NCBI GenBank assembly: GCA_000492175.2
Contig: CP097573.1
Location: 3,472,001 to 3,536,000, forward strand
DNA: 64,000 nucleotides
Source of the DNA: Firmicutes bacterium ASF500
GTDB lineage: Bacteria; Bacillota; Clostridia; Oscillospirales; Oscillospiraceae
Direction of reading: 5' to 3'
Every line of letters begins with the position of its first letter. The stretch's first letter is position 1. The notes under the pieces were generated by a model. That model made no database searches. It saw nothing but the letters and a program-made list of their open reading frames with translations, and was not told the origin of the DNA. The position numbers were made by a program, and so were the translations under genes. Below are positions 25,583-35,313 of the stretch, piece by piece.

Positions 25583-27343
25583 TTGCCCCTGCCCGAGCGG
25601 TTTTTGGACGAGCTGCTGGCCCGGACGGACCTGGTGGACCTGGTGTCCGAGTCGGTGCGGCTGACAAAAAAGGGGAACAGCTGGTGGGGCTGCTGTCCCT
25701 TTCACAGCGAAAAGACCCCCTCCTTCCATGTGGTGCCCGACCGTCAGCTCTACAAGTGCTTCGGCTGCGGAAAGGGGGGCGGCGCCATCAGCTTTGTGAT
25801 GGAGCTGGAAAACCTGCCCTTTCGGGACGCGGTGGCGGTGCTGGCCCAGCGGGCCGGGATGCAGATGCCCGAGATGGGCGGCAGTCCGGGCGCGCGGGAG
25901 CGCCGGGAGCGGATCCTTGCCATCAACAAGCAGGCTGCCCGGGCCTTTCACCGCTGGCTCAACAGCCCGGAGGGGGCGGAGGGGCTGGTCTACCTCCAGT
26001 GCCGGGGCCTGTCCAGGCGGACGCTGACCAACTTCGGTCTGGGTTTCGCCCCCGACGGCTGGGAGAGCCTGATCCGGGAGCTGTCCGGCCAGGGCTATGA
26101 CAAGCGGGACCTTCTGGACGCCGGACTGGCTGTCAGCAATAAGGACGGCCGCATCTACGACCGCTTCCGCAACCGGGTGATGTTCCCCATCATCGACGTG
26201 CGGGGGGAGGTCATCGGCTTTGGAGGCCGGGTGATGGACGACTCGATGCCCAAGTATCTCAACTCGCCGGACACGCCGGTGTACAATAAGAGCCGGAACG
26301 TCTTTGCCCTGAACATCGCCAAGCGGTCCAAGACGGGCCGGGTCATCCTGACGGAGGGGTATATGGACACCATCGCCCTCCATCAGGCGGGCTTCGACAA
26401 CGCGGTGGCCTCTCTGGGCACCGCCCTGACGGCGGAGCACGGCCAGCTGCTGGCCAAGTACTTCAAGGAGGCTGTCATCTCCTACGACGGAGACGGGGCC
26501 GGCGTGAAGGCGGCTCAGCGGGCCATCCCGATTCTGGAAAAGGCGGGCATGAAGGTGCGGGTCCTGCAAATGCGGGGGGCCAAGGACCCGGACGAGTTCA
26601 TCAAGGCCTATGGCCGGGAGGCCTTCGCCAAGCTGCTGGACAGCAGCGAGAACCAGGTGGACTACCGCCTGGCCCAGCTGCAAAAGCAATATAACCTGGA
26701 GGACGACGCCCAGCGCATCGCCTTTTTGCAGGAGGCGGCCCAGCTGGTGGCCGCCATCCCCAGCGCGGTGGAGCGGGAGATTTACGGCGGCCACGCCGCC
26801 CGGACGGCGGGAGTCACCCCCGAGGCCATGGGCCTGGAGGTGAACCGGGCCCTGAGGGTCCGCGTCAGCAAGGCGAAAAAGCAGCAGGAGCGCCGGGACC
26901 TGGCTCCGGCGGCCCAGCTCCAGCCCAGAAGCCGGGGTCTGCGGTATGAGAATATCCGCTCTGCCCGGGCGGAGGAGGGGCTGATAGCCCTGCTGATGCT
27001 GGACCCGGGGGCGGTAAAGGAGATGGACGGTATCACGGGGGCAGATTTCTCCTCCCCCCTGCTGGGCCGGGCCTTCGACGGGCTGAGCCGCCGGGCCCGG
27101 GACGGTCTGTCCGTCCAGCTGGCCGCTCTGGCCGAGGAGTTTACCGGTGAGGAGATGGACCATCTGGCCCAGATCGCCATTCAGCCTGTGGCGGCGGGAA
27201 ACACCGCCCGGGCCATAGAGGATTACATATCCGTGATCCGCGGCGAAAAGCTGCTGCGGGCCGGCGGGCCGGAGGACGAGCTCCTTCTGGCCGCGCAGAA
27301 AAAGTATCAACAGAAGAAAGCATATATGGAGGAAAAGAAATGA
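25583..27343 (+). CDS. dnaG: DNA primase
   Basis: Synthesises RNA primers at the replication fork. The CHC2 zinc-binding domain uses Cys37/38, His41, Cys59 and Cys62 ([23 protein letters not shown]). The TOPRIM core shows [18 protein letters not shown] and [12 protein letters not shown]. The C-terminal part would bind DnaB. Start is TTG at 25583, chosen by alignment to the family N-terminus and the GGAGGGAGG tract at 25571-25579; the ATG at 25554 is out of frame. The stop overlaps rpoD (ATGA). Confidence 0.96.
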   Translation: MPLPERFLDELLARTDLVDLVSESVRLTKKGNSWWGCCPFHSEKTPSFHVVPDRQLYKCFGCGKGGGAISFVMELENLPFRDAVAVLAQRAGMQMPEMGGSPGARERRERILAINKQAARAFHRWLNSPEGAEGLVYLQCRGLSRRTLTNFGLGFAPDGWESLIRELSGQGYDKRDLLDAGLAVSNKDGRIYDRFRNRVMFPIIDVRGEVIGFGGRVMDDSMPKYLNSPDTPVYNKSRNVFALNIAKRSKTGRVILTEGYMDTIALHQAGFDNAVASLGTALTAEHGQLLAKYFKEAVISYDGDGAGVKAAQRAIPILEKAGMKVRVLQMRGAKDPDEFIKAYGREAFAKLLDSSENQVDYRLAQLQKQYNLEDDAQRIAFLQEAAQLVAAIPSAVEREIYGGHAARTAGVTPEAMGLEVNRALRVRVSKAKKQQERRDLAPAAQLQPRSRGLRYENIRSARAEEGLIALLMLDPGAVKEMDGITGADFSSPLLGRAFDGLSRRARDGLSVQLAALAEEFTGEEMDHLAQIAIQPVAAGNTARAIEDYISVIRGEKLLRAGGPEDELLLAAQKKYQQKKAYMEEKK

Positions 27344-28644
27344 GCACCAAAAAGAAAGAATACACCCTCGAGGCCATTCCTGAGAAGCCGGCGGACATTC
27401 AGACCCGGATGGAGACCGGAAAAATTGAGATCATGAAGGTGGTCGAGGGGGTCGCCGGCGCGGAAAAGCTGAGCGAGCTCATTGAGCGCGGCAAAAAGAA
27501 GGGCCATCTCTCCTCCTCCGAGCTGCTGGACGTGCTGGAGGACATGGAGCTGGGCGCCGAGCAGATGGACAAGATCTACGATACCCTGGAGAACCTGGGC
27601 ATTGAGACGGTGGGGGAGGACTACATCCCCGACCTGGCCGAGACCGGCGAGCCCCCGGTGGAGGAGATGGAGGAGATCGCCGAGGAGGAGATCGTCGATC
27701 CCAATACCCTCATCGACACCTTCGGCACCGACGACCCGGTGCGGATGTATTTGAAGGAGATCGGCAAGGTCAACCTGCTCACCCCCGAGGAGGAGGTGGA
27801 GCTGGCCCAGGCCATGACCGCCGGAGCCGCCGCACAAGAGCAGATGGACGAGCTGAAGCAGTCCGGGGAGGAAATCCCGGAGGAGGTTCGGACCGAGCTT
27901 GAAAAAACCATCAAGAAGGGCGAAAAGGCCCGCCAGCGGCTGGCCGAGGCCAACCTGCGCCTGGTGGTGTCCATCGCCAAGCGGTATGTGGGCCGGGGGA
28001 TGCAGTTCCTGGACCTGATTCAGGAGGGCAACCTGGGCCTGATTAAGGCGGTGGAGAAGTTCGACTATGTGAAGGGCTTCAAGTTCTCCACCTACGCCAC
28101 CTGGTGGATTCGCCAGGCCATCACAAGGGCCATCGCCGACCAGGCCCGGACCATCCGCATCCCCGTCCACATGGTGGAGACCATCAACAAGGTCATCCGG
28201 GTCTCCCGGCAGCTGCTCCAAGAGCTGGGCCACGACCCCACCCCCGAGGAGATCGCTGAGGAGATGAACATGCCCGCCGAGCGGGTGCGGGAGATTTTGA
28301 AGATCGCCCAGGAGCCCGTCTCCCTGGAGACCCCCATCGGCGAGGAGGAGGACTCCCACCTGGGGGACTTCATCCCCGACGAGGACGCCTCCGAGCCCGC
28401 CGAGGCCGCCTCCTTCACCCTGCTGAAGGAGCAGCTCATCGACGTGCTGTCCACCCTCACCCCCAGGGAGGAGAAGGTGCTCAAGCTCCGCTTCGGCATC
28501 GAGGATGGCCGCACCCGCACCCTGGAGGAGGTGGGGAAGGAATTTAACGTCACCCGGGAGCGTATCCGCCAGATCGAGGCCAAGGCCCTCAGAAAGCTGC
28601 GCCACCCCTCCCGGAGCAAGAAGCTGAAGGACTTTTTGAATTAA
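27340..28644 (+). CDS. rpoD: Primary RNA polymerase sigma factor (sigma-70/sigma-A)
   Basis: The housekeeping sigma factor, 434 aa. Region 1.1-like helices fill the N-terminus; region 2 shows [20 protein letters not shown] and [20 protein letters not shown]; region 3 [13 protein letters not shown]; region 4 [21 protein letters not shown]. Translationally coupled to dnaG. Its presence fits the TTGACA/TATAAT-type promoters found across the window. Confidence 0.98.
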   Translation: MSTKKKEYTLEAIPEKPADIQTRMETGKIEIMKVVEGVAGAEKLSELIERGKKKGHLSSSELLDVLEDMELGAEQMDKIYDTLENLGIETVGEDYIPDLAETGEPPVEEMEEIAEEEIVDPNTLIDTFGTDDPVRMYLKEIGKVNLLTPEEEVELAQAMTAGAAAQEQMDELKQSGEEIPEEVRTELEKTIKKGEKARQRLAEANLRLVVSIAKRYVGRGMQFLDLIQEGNLGLIKAVEKFDYVKGFKFSTYATWWIRQAITRAIADQARTIRIPVHMVETINKVIRVSRQLLQELGHDPTPEEIAEEMNMPAERVREILKIAQEPVSLETPIGEEEDSHLGDFIPDEDASEPAEAASFTLLKEQLIDVLSTLTPREEKVLKLRFGIEDGRTRTLEEVGKEFNVTRERIRQIEAKALRKLRHPSRSKKLKDFLN

Positions 28645-28694
28645 ACATCTCCCTTGAGGAGTTTTCATAGAAAGATGGAAAGGAAGCGGCCCAA

Positions 28695-31600
28695 ATGGCA
28701 GACGAAAAAAACAAAAACCCTGAGTCCTATGACCAGGACTCGGTGATGATCTATATTGACCCCAAGGTAATGAGCAGTCTCAACGATATGGCGGAGCGGA
28801 AGAAGCAGGACCTGGAGGCCGTTCAGACGGCCGCTGAGGAGGGGGACCTGGACGCCCAGTACCGCCTGGGCCGCAGCTATTACTACGGCGACGAGGGCGC
28901 CCCCAAGGACGGCGAAAAGGCCTTCTACTGGTTCCAAAAGGCGGCGGAGGGGGACAACATCGCCGCCCAGTACTACCTGGGCCTGTGCTACGCCCGGGGC
29001 GTTGGCGTGGAGAAGGACGAGATCCGGGCGGTGGAGCTGTTCACCGGCGCGTCGGAGGAGGGCTACGCCCCCGCCACCACCGAGCTGGGCCTGTGCTATG
29101 AGTTGGGCCACGGGGTGGAGATGGACAAGGGCCGGGCGGCGGAGCTCTATCAGGAGGGGGCCGACCAGGACTATGCCCCCGCCCAGTGCAACCTGGGGTA
29201 TTTCTACTACCAGGGCATCTATTTTGAGGAGAACAACGACGCGGCGGCGGAGCTGTTTGCCAAGGCCGCCCAGCAGGGCTACCCCCGGGCCCAGGTGCTG
29301 ATGGGCGAGTGCTTTGAAAACGGGTACGGCGTGGAAAAGGACCCGTCCAAGGCCATCGAGCTGTACCGCGCCGCCCACGAGCAGCACTATCCCGACGGGA
29401 CATGCTCCCTGGGCCTGTGCTATGAGGCGGGCGTTGGCGTGGAGGAGGACAAAGCCCGGGCGGTGGAGCTGTACCGCCAGTCGGCGGAGCAGGACTTCCC
29501 CCCCGCCCAGTGCAACCTGGGCTTCTGCTACTACATCGGCATCGGCGTGGAGGAGGACTCCCAAAAGGCTGTGGAGTGGTTCACCAAGGCGGCGGAGCGG
29601 GAGTACCCCCGGGCCATGTTTTTCCTGGGCGAGTGCTACGACCGGGGCTGGGGCGTGGAGCAGAACTACGACCGGGCCGCCAAGCTGTATCAGCAGGCGG
29701 CGGACAAGGAGTACATATCCGCCATGTGCTCCCTGGGCCTGTGTTATGAGCTGGGCCAGGGGGTGGAGCAGGATCAGGCCCGGGCGGTGGGGCTCTACCG
29801 TCAGGCGGCGGAGCGGGGGATGCCCCGGGCCCAGTGCAACCTGGGCTTCTGCTACTACACCGGCATCGGCGTGAAGGAGGACAACGACGAGGCCTTCCGC
29901 TGGTTTACCAAGGCGGCGGAGCAGGACTACCCCCGGGCGATTCACCTGCTTGCCGAGAGCTATGAGAACGGCTACGGCGTGGAGAAGGACCAGGTGAAGG
30001 CGGTGGAGCTGTACGCCAAGGCGTGGGAGCTGGGCTATCCCCCCTCCGCCTGCTCCCTGGGCCTGTGCTATGAGCTGGGCACCGGGGTGGAGGAGGACCC
30101 GGCCAAGGCGGTGGAGCTCTACCGGGCCGCCGCCGAGCGGGACGACGCCCGGGCTCAGTGCAACCTGGGCTTCTGCTACTACCAGGGCATCGGCGTGGAG
30201 GAGGACAACGACCAGGCCTTCCAGTGGTTCTCCCGGTCGGCCTCCGACGGCTACCCCCGGGGGCTGTTCATGCTGGGGGAGTGCTATGAGCGGGGCTTCG
30301 GCACGGAGGCGGACATGGAAAAGGCGGTCTCTCTCTATCAGGAGGCCAGCGACAAGGGCCACATCCCCGCGGTCTGTTCCCTGGGCCTGTGCTATGAGCT
30401 GGGCACCGGCGTGGCGGAGGATAAGGCCAAGGCCAGAGAGCTCTACATCCGTGCCGCCGAGCGGGGCTATCCCCGTGCCCAGTGCAATCTGGGATTTTTC
30501 TACTACCAGGGCATCAGCGTGGAGGAGGACAACGACGAGGCGGTGAAGTGGTTCTCCAGAGCCGCCGCCCAGGGCTATCCCCGGGCCCAGCAGCTTCTGG
30601 GCGAGTGCTATGAGAACGGCTACGGCGTGGAGGAGGACCTGGAAAAGGCGGTGGAGCTGTATACCCAGGCCAGCCAGGCGGGCTATCCCCCCGCCGCCTG
30701 CGCCCTGGGCGTGTGCTATGAGTACGGCGACGGTGTGGAGAAGGACCTGAAGAAGGCGGTGGAGCTGTACCGTCAGGCCGCCGAGGCCGGGGTGGTCCGG
30801 GCTCAGTGCAATCTGGGATATTGCTACTATCGGGGTATCGGTGTGGAGGAGGACGACAGTCAGGCCTTCCAGTGGTTCTACAAGACCGCCCAGCGGGACT
30901 ACCCCCGGGGCATGTGCCTGCTGGCCGAATGCTATGAGAACGGCTACGGCGTGGAGGCGGACATGAGCAAGGCGGTTCAGTGGTACCTCCGGGCCGCCGA
31001 GGGGGACTACCCCCCCGCTATGTGCTCCCTGGGCCTGTGCTACGAGGTGGGCAGCGGGGTGGAGCGGGACCCGGTCAAGGCGGTGGAGCTCTACCGCAAG
31101 GCGGCGGAGCGGGGCCACCCCCGGTCCCAATGCAACCTGGGCTATTGCTACTACCAGGGCATCGGCGTGGAGGAGGACAACGACACCGCCTTCCAGTGGT
31201 TCCAGAAGGCCGCCGCACAGAGCTACCCCCGGGCGCTGTATCTGCTGGGCGAGTGCTATGAGAACGGCTACGGCGTGGAGGAGGATATCCAGCGGGCGGT
31301 AGAGCTGTATCAGCGGGCCCACCAGGGGGGCAGCGCCTCGGGCACCTGCTCTCTGGGCCTGTGCTATGAGCTGGGCCAGGGGGTGACTAAGGATCAGGCC
31401 AAGGCGGTGGAGCTGTACCGTCAGGCGGCGGAGCGTGGCCTGTCCCGGGCCCAGTGCAACCTGGGTTACTGCTATTACGAGGCCATCGGCACGGAGCGGA
31501 ACGACGACGAGGCCTTCCACTGGTTCCTCAAGGCGGCGGAACAGGGCCACGCCAGAGCCCAGTGCATGCTGGGTCTGTGCTATGAGCTGGGCCGCGGCGC

Positions 31601-32051
31601 GGCGGAGGACAAGAAGAGGGCCGCCGAGTATTACCGCCAGGCGGCGGACAACGGCAACGTTACCGCTATGTGCAACCTGGGTTACTGCTACTACACCGGC
31701 ATCGGCGTGGCGGAGGACGAAGCGGAGGCGGTGGTCTGGTTCCGCAAGGCGGCGGACCGGGGCCAGCCCCGGGCGCTGTTCCTGCTGGGCGAGTGCTATG
31801 AGGAGGGCAATGGCGTCCAGGCCGATCTGGACAGGGCCAGAGCGCTGTACCGGCAGGCGGCGGACAAGGGCTATCAGAGCGCCCAGGAGGCCATCCAGCG
31901 GCTGAACGGCCAGCCCGCCAGCCCCTACGCCTACATCCCTCCCGCCAAGGAGGAGCCCGCGCCTCAGCCCCCCGTATCCCCGGCTCCCGCGCCCCAGAAA
32001 GCGCCGGAGAAGAAAAAGAAGGGCGGTCTGTTCGGCTTCTTCAAAAAGTAA
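28695..32051 (+). CDS. Giant Sel1-repeat (SLR) protein
   Basis: A 1118-aa cytoplasmic protein without signal peptide. After a 45-residue acidic head, about 28 Sel1-type repeats of 36 residues run to about residue 1060. They come in sets of three variants: one with CSLGLCYELG, one with CNLGFCYYQGIGVEEDND, and one with LLGECYENGYGVE, making a super-repeat of about 108 residues. The tail is Pro-rich and ends in a Lys/Phe-rich GGLFGFFKK segment. SLR arrays form alpha-solenoids that bind proteins. The gene starts 50 nt after rpoD and may be co-transcribed. The partner is unknown. Confidence 0.88.
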   Translation: MADEKNKNPESYDQDSVMIYIDPKVMSSLNDMAERKKQDLEAVQTAAEEGDLDAQYRLGRSYYYGDEGAPKDGEKAFYWFQKAAEGDNIAAQYYLGLCYARGVGVEKDEIRAVELFTGASEEGYAPATTELGLCYELGHGVEMDKGRAAELYQEGADQDYAPAQCNLGYFYYQGIYFEENNDAAAELFAKAAQQGYPRAQVLMGECFENGYGVEKDPSKAIELYRAAHEQHYPDGTCSLGLCYEAGVGVEEDKARAVELYRQSAEQDFPPAQCNLGFCYYIGIGVEEDSQKAVEWFTKAAEREYPRAMFFLGECYDRGWGVEQNYDRAAKLYQQAADKEYISAMCSLGLCYELGQGVEQDQARAVGLYRQAAERGMPRAQCNLGFCYYTGIGVKEDNDEAFRWFTKAAEQDYPRAIHLLAESYENGYGVEKDQVKAVELYAKAWELGYPPSACSLGLCYELGTGVEEDPAKAVELYRAAAERDDARAQCNLGFCYYQGIGVEEDNDQAFQWFSRSASDGYPRGLFMLGECYERGFGTEADMEKAVSLYQEASDKGHIPAVCSLGLCYELGTGVAEDKAKARELYIRAAERGYPRAQCNLGFFYYQGISVEEDNDEAVKWFSRAAAQGYPRAQQLLGECYENGYGVEEDLEKAVELYTQASQAGYPPAACALGVCYEYGDGVEKDLKKAVELYRQAAEAGVVRAQCNLGYCYYRGIGVEEDDSQAFQWFYKTAQRDYPRGMCLLAECYENGYGVEADMSKAVQWYLRAAEGDYPPAMCSLGLCYEVGSGVERDPVKAVELYRKAAERGHPRSQCNLGYCYYQGIGVEEDNDTAFQWFQKAAAQSYPRALYLLGECYENGYGVEEDIQRAVELYQRAHQGGSASGTCSLGLCYELGQGVTKDQAKAVELYRQAAERGLSRAQCNLGYCYYEAIGTERNDDEAFHWFLKAAEQGHARAQCMLGLCYELGRGAAEDKKRAAEYYRQAADNGNVTAMCNLGYCYYTGIGVAEDEAEAVVWFRKAADRGQPRALFLLGECYEEGNGVQADLDRARALYRQAADKGYQSAQEAIQRLNGQPASPYAYIPPAKEEPAPQPPVSPAPAPQKAPEKKKKGGLFGFFKK

Positions 32052-32060
32052 ACATGAAAG

Positions 32061-32100
32061 CGCCGCCCCGGAGAGCTCATTCTCTCCGGGGCGGCGTTTT
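32061..32100. terminator. Bidirectional terminator between Sel1 gene and rnc
   Basis: A 15-bp perfect stem (CGCCGCCCCGGAGAG with its complement, 32061-32075 with 32082-32096) is followed by TTTT on the plus strand and by CTTTC on the minus strand. It lies between two converging genes. Confidence 0.8.
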
Positions 32101-32102
32101 GA

Positions 32103-32774
32103 TCATTTAGACAGATTTTCGATTCCGGCGGCGGCGGCGGCCTGCTCGGCCTCCTTCTTGCTGCGGCCGGAGCCGGAGCCGATGGACTGGCCGTTGAGGG
32201 TCACCTCCACGAAAAAGCGCTTGTTGTGGTCAGGTCCCTCCTCGCCAACCAGGCGGTACTGGAGGACCTGGCCGCTCTCCCGTTGGACCAGCTCCTGAAG
32301 GGCGGTCTTGTGGTCCCGGGGCTTGGTCAGCCCGGCGATCTCCCGGGTCAGGATAAACTTTTGGATAAATTTCCGGGCGGAGCCAATGCCACCGTCCAGA
32401 TAGATAGCGGCCAGCACGGCCTCCACCGCGTCGGCCTGGATGGAGGGGCGCTCCCGGCCCCCGCCGGAGCTCTCCCCCTTGCCCAGGCGGAGATACTCCC
32501 CCAGCCCCAGCTCGCGGGCCACCTCCACAAGGCTGTCCTCACAGACCAGAGCCGCCCGGGTGCGGGTCAGGTCCCCCTCGGGCAGGTCGGGGTGGTTGCG
32601 GAACAGGTGGTCGGCCACCACCATGCCCAGGATGGAATCGCCCAGAAACTCCAGCCGCTCGTTGCTCTGCAGCTTGCCCCGGCTCTCGTTGGCCCGGGAG
32701 CTGTGGGTAAGGGCATTGTCCAGCAGGTCGGGGTTTTGAAAGGTATAGCCCAGCTTTTCTTCCAATGTCGTCAT
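32103..32774 (-). CDS. rnc: Ribonuclease III
   Basis: Cleaves double-stranded RNA (rRNA precursors, some mRNAs). 223 aa with the catalytic signature NERLEFLGDSILGMVVAD near residue 37-54 and a second acidic site in DAVEAVLAAIYLDGG. The C-terminal dsRNA-binding domain spans about 152-222, ending in GSGRSKKEAEQAAAAAGIENL. It lies downstream of acpP, as in many Firmicutes. Confidence 0.97.
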   Translation of the reverse strand: MTTLEEKLGYTFQNPDLLDNALTHSSRANESRGKLQSNERLEFLGDSILGMVVADHLFRNHPDLPEGDLTRTRAALVCEDSLVEVARELGLGEYLRLGKGESSGGGRERPSIQADAVEAVLAAIYLDGGIGSARKFIQKFILTREIAGLTKPRDHKTALQELVQRESGQVLQYRLVGEEGPDHNKRFFVEVTLNGQSIGSGSGRSKKEAEQAAAAAGIENLSK

Positions 32775-32822
32775 GGTATACTCCTAACCCCCGGGAAACC
32801 CCAGGCGGGTTCTGAAATAGTG

Positions 32823-32845
32823 GAACTCCGCCGTGGGCGGAGTTC
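32823..32845 (-). terminator. Hairpin between acpP and rnc
   Basis: GAACTCCGCC and its complement form a 10-bp stem with a 3-nt loop 15 nt beyond the acpP stop. No proper T-run follows on the minus strand, so it may only attenuate or protect the acpP message. Confidence 0.45.
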
Positions 32846-32859
32846 TGTCAGCATTTGGG

Positions 32860-33093
32860 TCAGTCGATTTTATTCTGGAGGAAGCGGACCAGGTCGCCCA
32901 CAGTGGAGATGGAGGAAGCCTCCTCCTCGCCCAGCTCCTCAATGCCGAATTCCTCCTCCAGGGCCATGGACAGGTCCACAATGTCTACGGAATCGGCGTT
33001 CAGGTCGTCGGAAAAAGAAGTTTCCATCGTGACGGTGTCAACGTCTACATTGAATTGCTCGGCAATCAAGGCGGCCAGCTTTTCAAAGATCAT
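32860..33093 (-). CDS. acpP: Acyl carrier protein
   Basis: A 77-aa acidic carrier protein of fatty-acid synthesis. The phosphopantetheine attachment serine is in LNADSVDIVDL (Ser36 or nearby). Length and composition are typical. AGGAG (as GGAGCGACTC on the minus strand) is upstream. A near-consensus promoter at 33142-33170 drives it, and rnc is downstream. No fab genes are adjacent. Confidence 0.96.
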   Translation of the reverse strand: MIFEKLAALIAEQFNVDVDTVTMETSFSDDLNADSVDIVDLSMALEEEFGIEELGEEEASSISTVGDLVRFLQNKID

Positions 33094-33141
33094 AATGAGT
33101 CGCTCCTTCTATGTTTTGTGCCTGTGCACATTTCTGTCCCT

Positions 33142-33170
33142 ATGATAGGCAAATTTCCCCGAGCTGTCAA
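33142..33170 (-). promoter_or_regulatory. Sigma-A promoter of acpP
   Basis: On the minus strand a perfect TTGACA and TATCAT are separated by 17 bp. The -35 element overlaps the stop codon of the upstream symporter gene. Confidence 0.85.
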
Positions 33171-34528
33171 TAGCTTTTTTTAAAATTCTTTTTCCAGGGA
33201 GAATTTATTTCCGGCCGGGGACGGGGCTCTGAAAGGACCTGGGGTACCAGGAACATAAGCGCAGCAAGGTTTGGCAGGGCCATCAGGGCGTTGGACAGGT
33301 CCACCAGCTGCCAGATGGCCTGGGGGCTCCAGACCGCTCCAGCCAGGGTACACAGGAGGAAAACCGCCCGGTAGGCGGGCAGAAACCGCCGGCCGGACAG
33401 AAACTCCAGGCATTGCTGGCCGTAGTAGCTCCAGCCCAGGATGGAGGAGAAGGCGAACAGCAGCAGGGACAGGGCCACGACCCCCTCGCCCGCCCGGCCC
33501 AGGGCGGCGGCGAAGGCGGCGGCGGTGAGGGGGGCTCCGGTGTCCGCGCCGGGGGAGATGGGGAGCCCGCTGACCAAAATGACCAGGGCGGTGACGGTGC
33601 AGACCACCAGCGTGGACAGAAAGACCTCAAAGATACCCCACAGCCCCTGCTGGGCGGGGCAGTCGGCCCGGGTGGCCCCGTGAGCGATGGCGGAGGTGCC
33701 CAGTCCCGCCTCGTTGGTAAACACCCCCCGGGCCACCCCGTACCGAATGGCCACCGTCCAGCCTGCCCCGCCGCCCAGGGCGGCGGCGGGGGAGAGGGCC
33801 TGGGAGAGGATCAGCCCCAACGCCCCGGGAACCGCCCTCCAGTGGAGCAGGAGGACCAGCCCGCCGCTGCCCAGATAGAGCAGGGCCATCCCGGGCACCA
33901 GGGCGGAGGACACCGCTGCGATCCGCCCCAGTCCACCCACCATCACCAGCCCGGCCAGCAGGGCGGTGACCAGGCCCACAGACGGCCTGGAGAGGCCGAA
34001 GGCGGCCTCCAGACTGGAGGCGATGGAGGAGGACTGGACCAGGTTCCCCCCGGCCAGGGTGGCGGGAATGCAGGCCAGACAGAAGCAGGAGGCCAGCAGG
34101 GGGGAGCCCAAGCCGTCCCGGATGTAATACATGGGTCCCCCCCGGAGGCCGCCGTCCGGGCCGGGGCGCTGGTATTTCACCGCCAGCAGCTTTTCCCCAT
34201 AGCCTGTCATCATGCCCAGCAGGGCGGAGACCCACATCCAGAACACCGCTCCCGGCCCGCCCAGCGTAAGGGCGGTGGCTACCCCGGCGATGGAGCCGGT
34301 GCCCATGGTGGAGGCCAGGGCGGTAGCCAGGGCCTGGAGGGGGGACAGGCCGTCCCGCCCCGGCGCGCTCTTTCGGAGCAGCGACCCCGCCGTGGCCCGC
34401 CACCAGGTCCGAAATCCAAAAATTTGAAACCACCCGGAGCCCACAGAGTAGATCAGCCCTGTCACCAAAAACAGCCCCAGCAGCCAGGGATTCCACAGAG
34501 CGTCCGCCAGTCGGGACAAAAAATCCAC
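33167..34528 (-). CDS. Alanine/glycine:cation symporter (AGCS family)
   Basis: A 453-aa sodium-dependent small amino acid carrier with about ten membrane segments. AGCS signatures visible are GTGSIAGVATALTLGGPGAVFWMW near residues 76-99 and VFTNEAGLGTSAIAHG near residues 270-285. The N-terminus GLIYSVGSGWFQIFGFR also matches. Together with the nearby serine dehydratase the strain seems able to use amino acids, but no direct link is shown. The last chromosomal gene before the mobile region; a GC-rich hairpin (34556-34578) lies upstream. Confidence 0.93.
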   Translation of the reverse strand: MDFLSRLADALWNPWLLGLFLVTGLIYSVGSGWFQIFGFRTWWRATAGSLLRKSAPGRDGLSPLQALATALASTMGTGSIAGVATALTLGGPGAVFWMWVSALLGMMTGYGEKLLAVKYQRPGPDGGLRGGPMYYIRDGLGSPLLASCFCLACIPATLAGGNLVQSSSIASSLEAAFGLSRPSVGLVTALLAGLVMVGGLGRIAAVSSALVPGMALLYLGSGGLVLLLHWRAVPGALGLILSQALSPAAALGGGAGWTVAIRYGVARGVFTNEAGLGTSAIAHGATRADCPAQQGLWGIFEVFLSTLVVCTVTALVILVSGLPISPGADTGAPLTAAAFAAALGRAGEGVVALSLLLFAFSSILGWSYYGQQCLEFLSGRRFLPAYRAVFLLCTLAGAVWSPQAIWQLVDLSNALMALPNLAALMFLVPQVLSEPRPRPEINSPWKKNFKKSY

Positions 34529-34626
34529 CGCATATCACCTCGAAACGAAATGGACCGCCCCGCCAGAGGCGGGGCGGCCCTGAAAGACCTATATGAGAAG
34601 ACAGGCGGGAAAATGCTTGGGATACA

Positions 34627-35313
34627 ATGAATAAATTTTTAATCCCCTTTCAGATTGGTGTTGCCAAAAGCCGCTTCGCCAAACCGCGCGTCAAAATATC
34701 CAAAGTGAGCAATCCCCTGACTGAGAAGCCCGACGTGGGCCCCGAGACCCCCGATGCGGCGGGCGAGCCTGAGGCTCAGTCTGTGGTTTCCGCTGTCAAC
34801 AACGAGGGCAATGGTAACGACAACGGAAACAGCGCTGGCAACAACGGCCAGGGCAATGGAAACGCCGCCGGGAGCGGCGACCACATCCGGCTGTACTACC
34901 ACATGGACTACCTGGGCACTGCAGACTACCTCACCAGCCCGGTGAGCGGCAAGGCGGAGGCATGGCCCCACTACAACGAGTGGGGGCTCAACACAAAAAT
35001 ACATCTGGCCGTGGATGCGAATGGTATGCCAGTCCGAATTCTTGTTACAGAAGGTACCCGAGCAGATTGCAAAGAAGCTGTCCACCTGATAGAGGGAATT
35101 TCCACAGAAACCCTGTTGGCAGACCGGGGCTATGACACAAATGATATCCTGGCCTATGTGGTTTCGGCGGGAATGGAACCTGTGATTCCACCGAAGAAGA
35201 ACCGTAAAGAACAGCGCGGCTATGATAAATATCTGCCATATTGTGTTCCTCCTATTTTCAGATTATGTCGAAAAATGCGTCTCGACTTGAGACGCATTAT
35301 CAACCAGTATTAG
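34627..35313 (+). pseudogene. Rhs-core remnant joined to an IS5-type transposase remnant
   Basis: One open frame of 228 codons made of two unrelated pieces. Codons 1-120 resemble the end of an Rhs/YD-repeat protein: a low-complexity Asn/Gly linker, then RLYYHMDYLGTADYLTSPVSG and HYNEWG, where the Rhs core would continue. From about 34983 the frame changes to an IS5-family transposase: TKIHLAVDANGMPVRI, LLADRGYDTNDI, VIPPKKNRKEQRGYDKYL. The transposase lacks its N-terminus and stops soon after YDKYL, before the final catalytic Glu region. No ribosome site is visible. The open frame is a by-product of two truncations, not a functional fusion. Confidence 0.75.
35274..35298. repeat. Dispersed GCGTCTC palindrome, copy 1
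   Basis: AATGCGTCTC and GAGACGCATT with a 5-nt loop; the loop differs from the other copies. It lies between the transposase remnant and the convergent repA stop. Confidence 0.7.

Noticed and set aside
25554..25583. ATG at 25554 as the dnaG start
   Set aside because: It is not in the primase frame. The TTG at 25583 gives the expected N-terminus.
24674..27310. 878-codon minus-strand open frame opposite dgt and dnaG
   Set aside because: Both plus-strand genes are well-known families. The antisense frame has no ribosome site and no recognisable domain.
28665..31550. 961-codon minus-strand frame opposite the Sel1 gene
   Set aside because: Its apparent repeats (for example HRL, LLHADA) mirror the Sel1 repeats in antisense. 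It has no start signals.
28840..31900. Regular DNA repeats considered as a CRISPR array
   Set aside because: The repeats are contiguous coding units of 108 nt and multiples, with no short spacers, and they translate into Sel1 motifs.
34556..34578. GC-rich hairpin upstream of the symporter gene as a riboswitch
   Set aside because: It is only a 10-bp stem with a 3-nt loop. No conserved aptamer features are visible.
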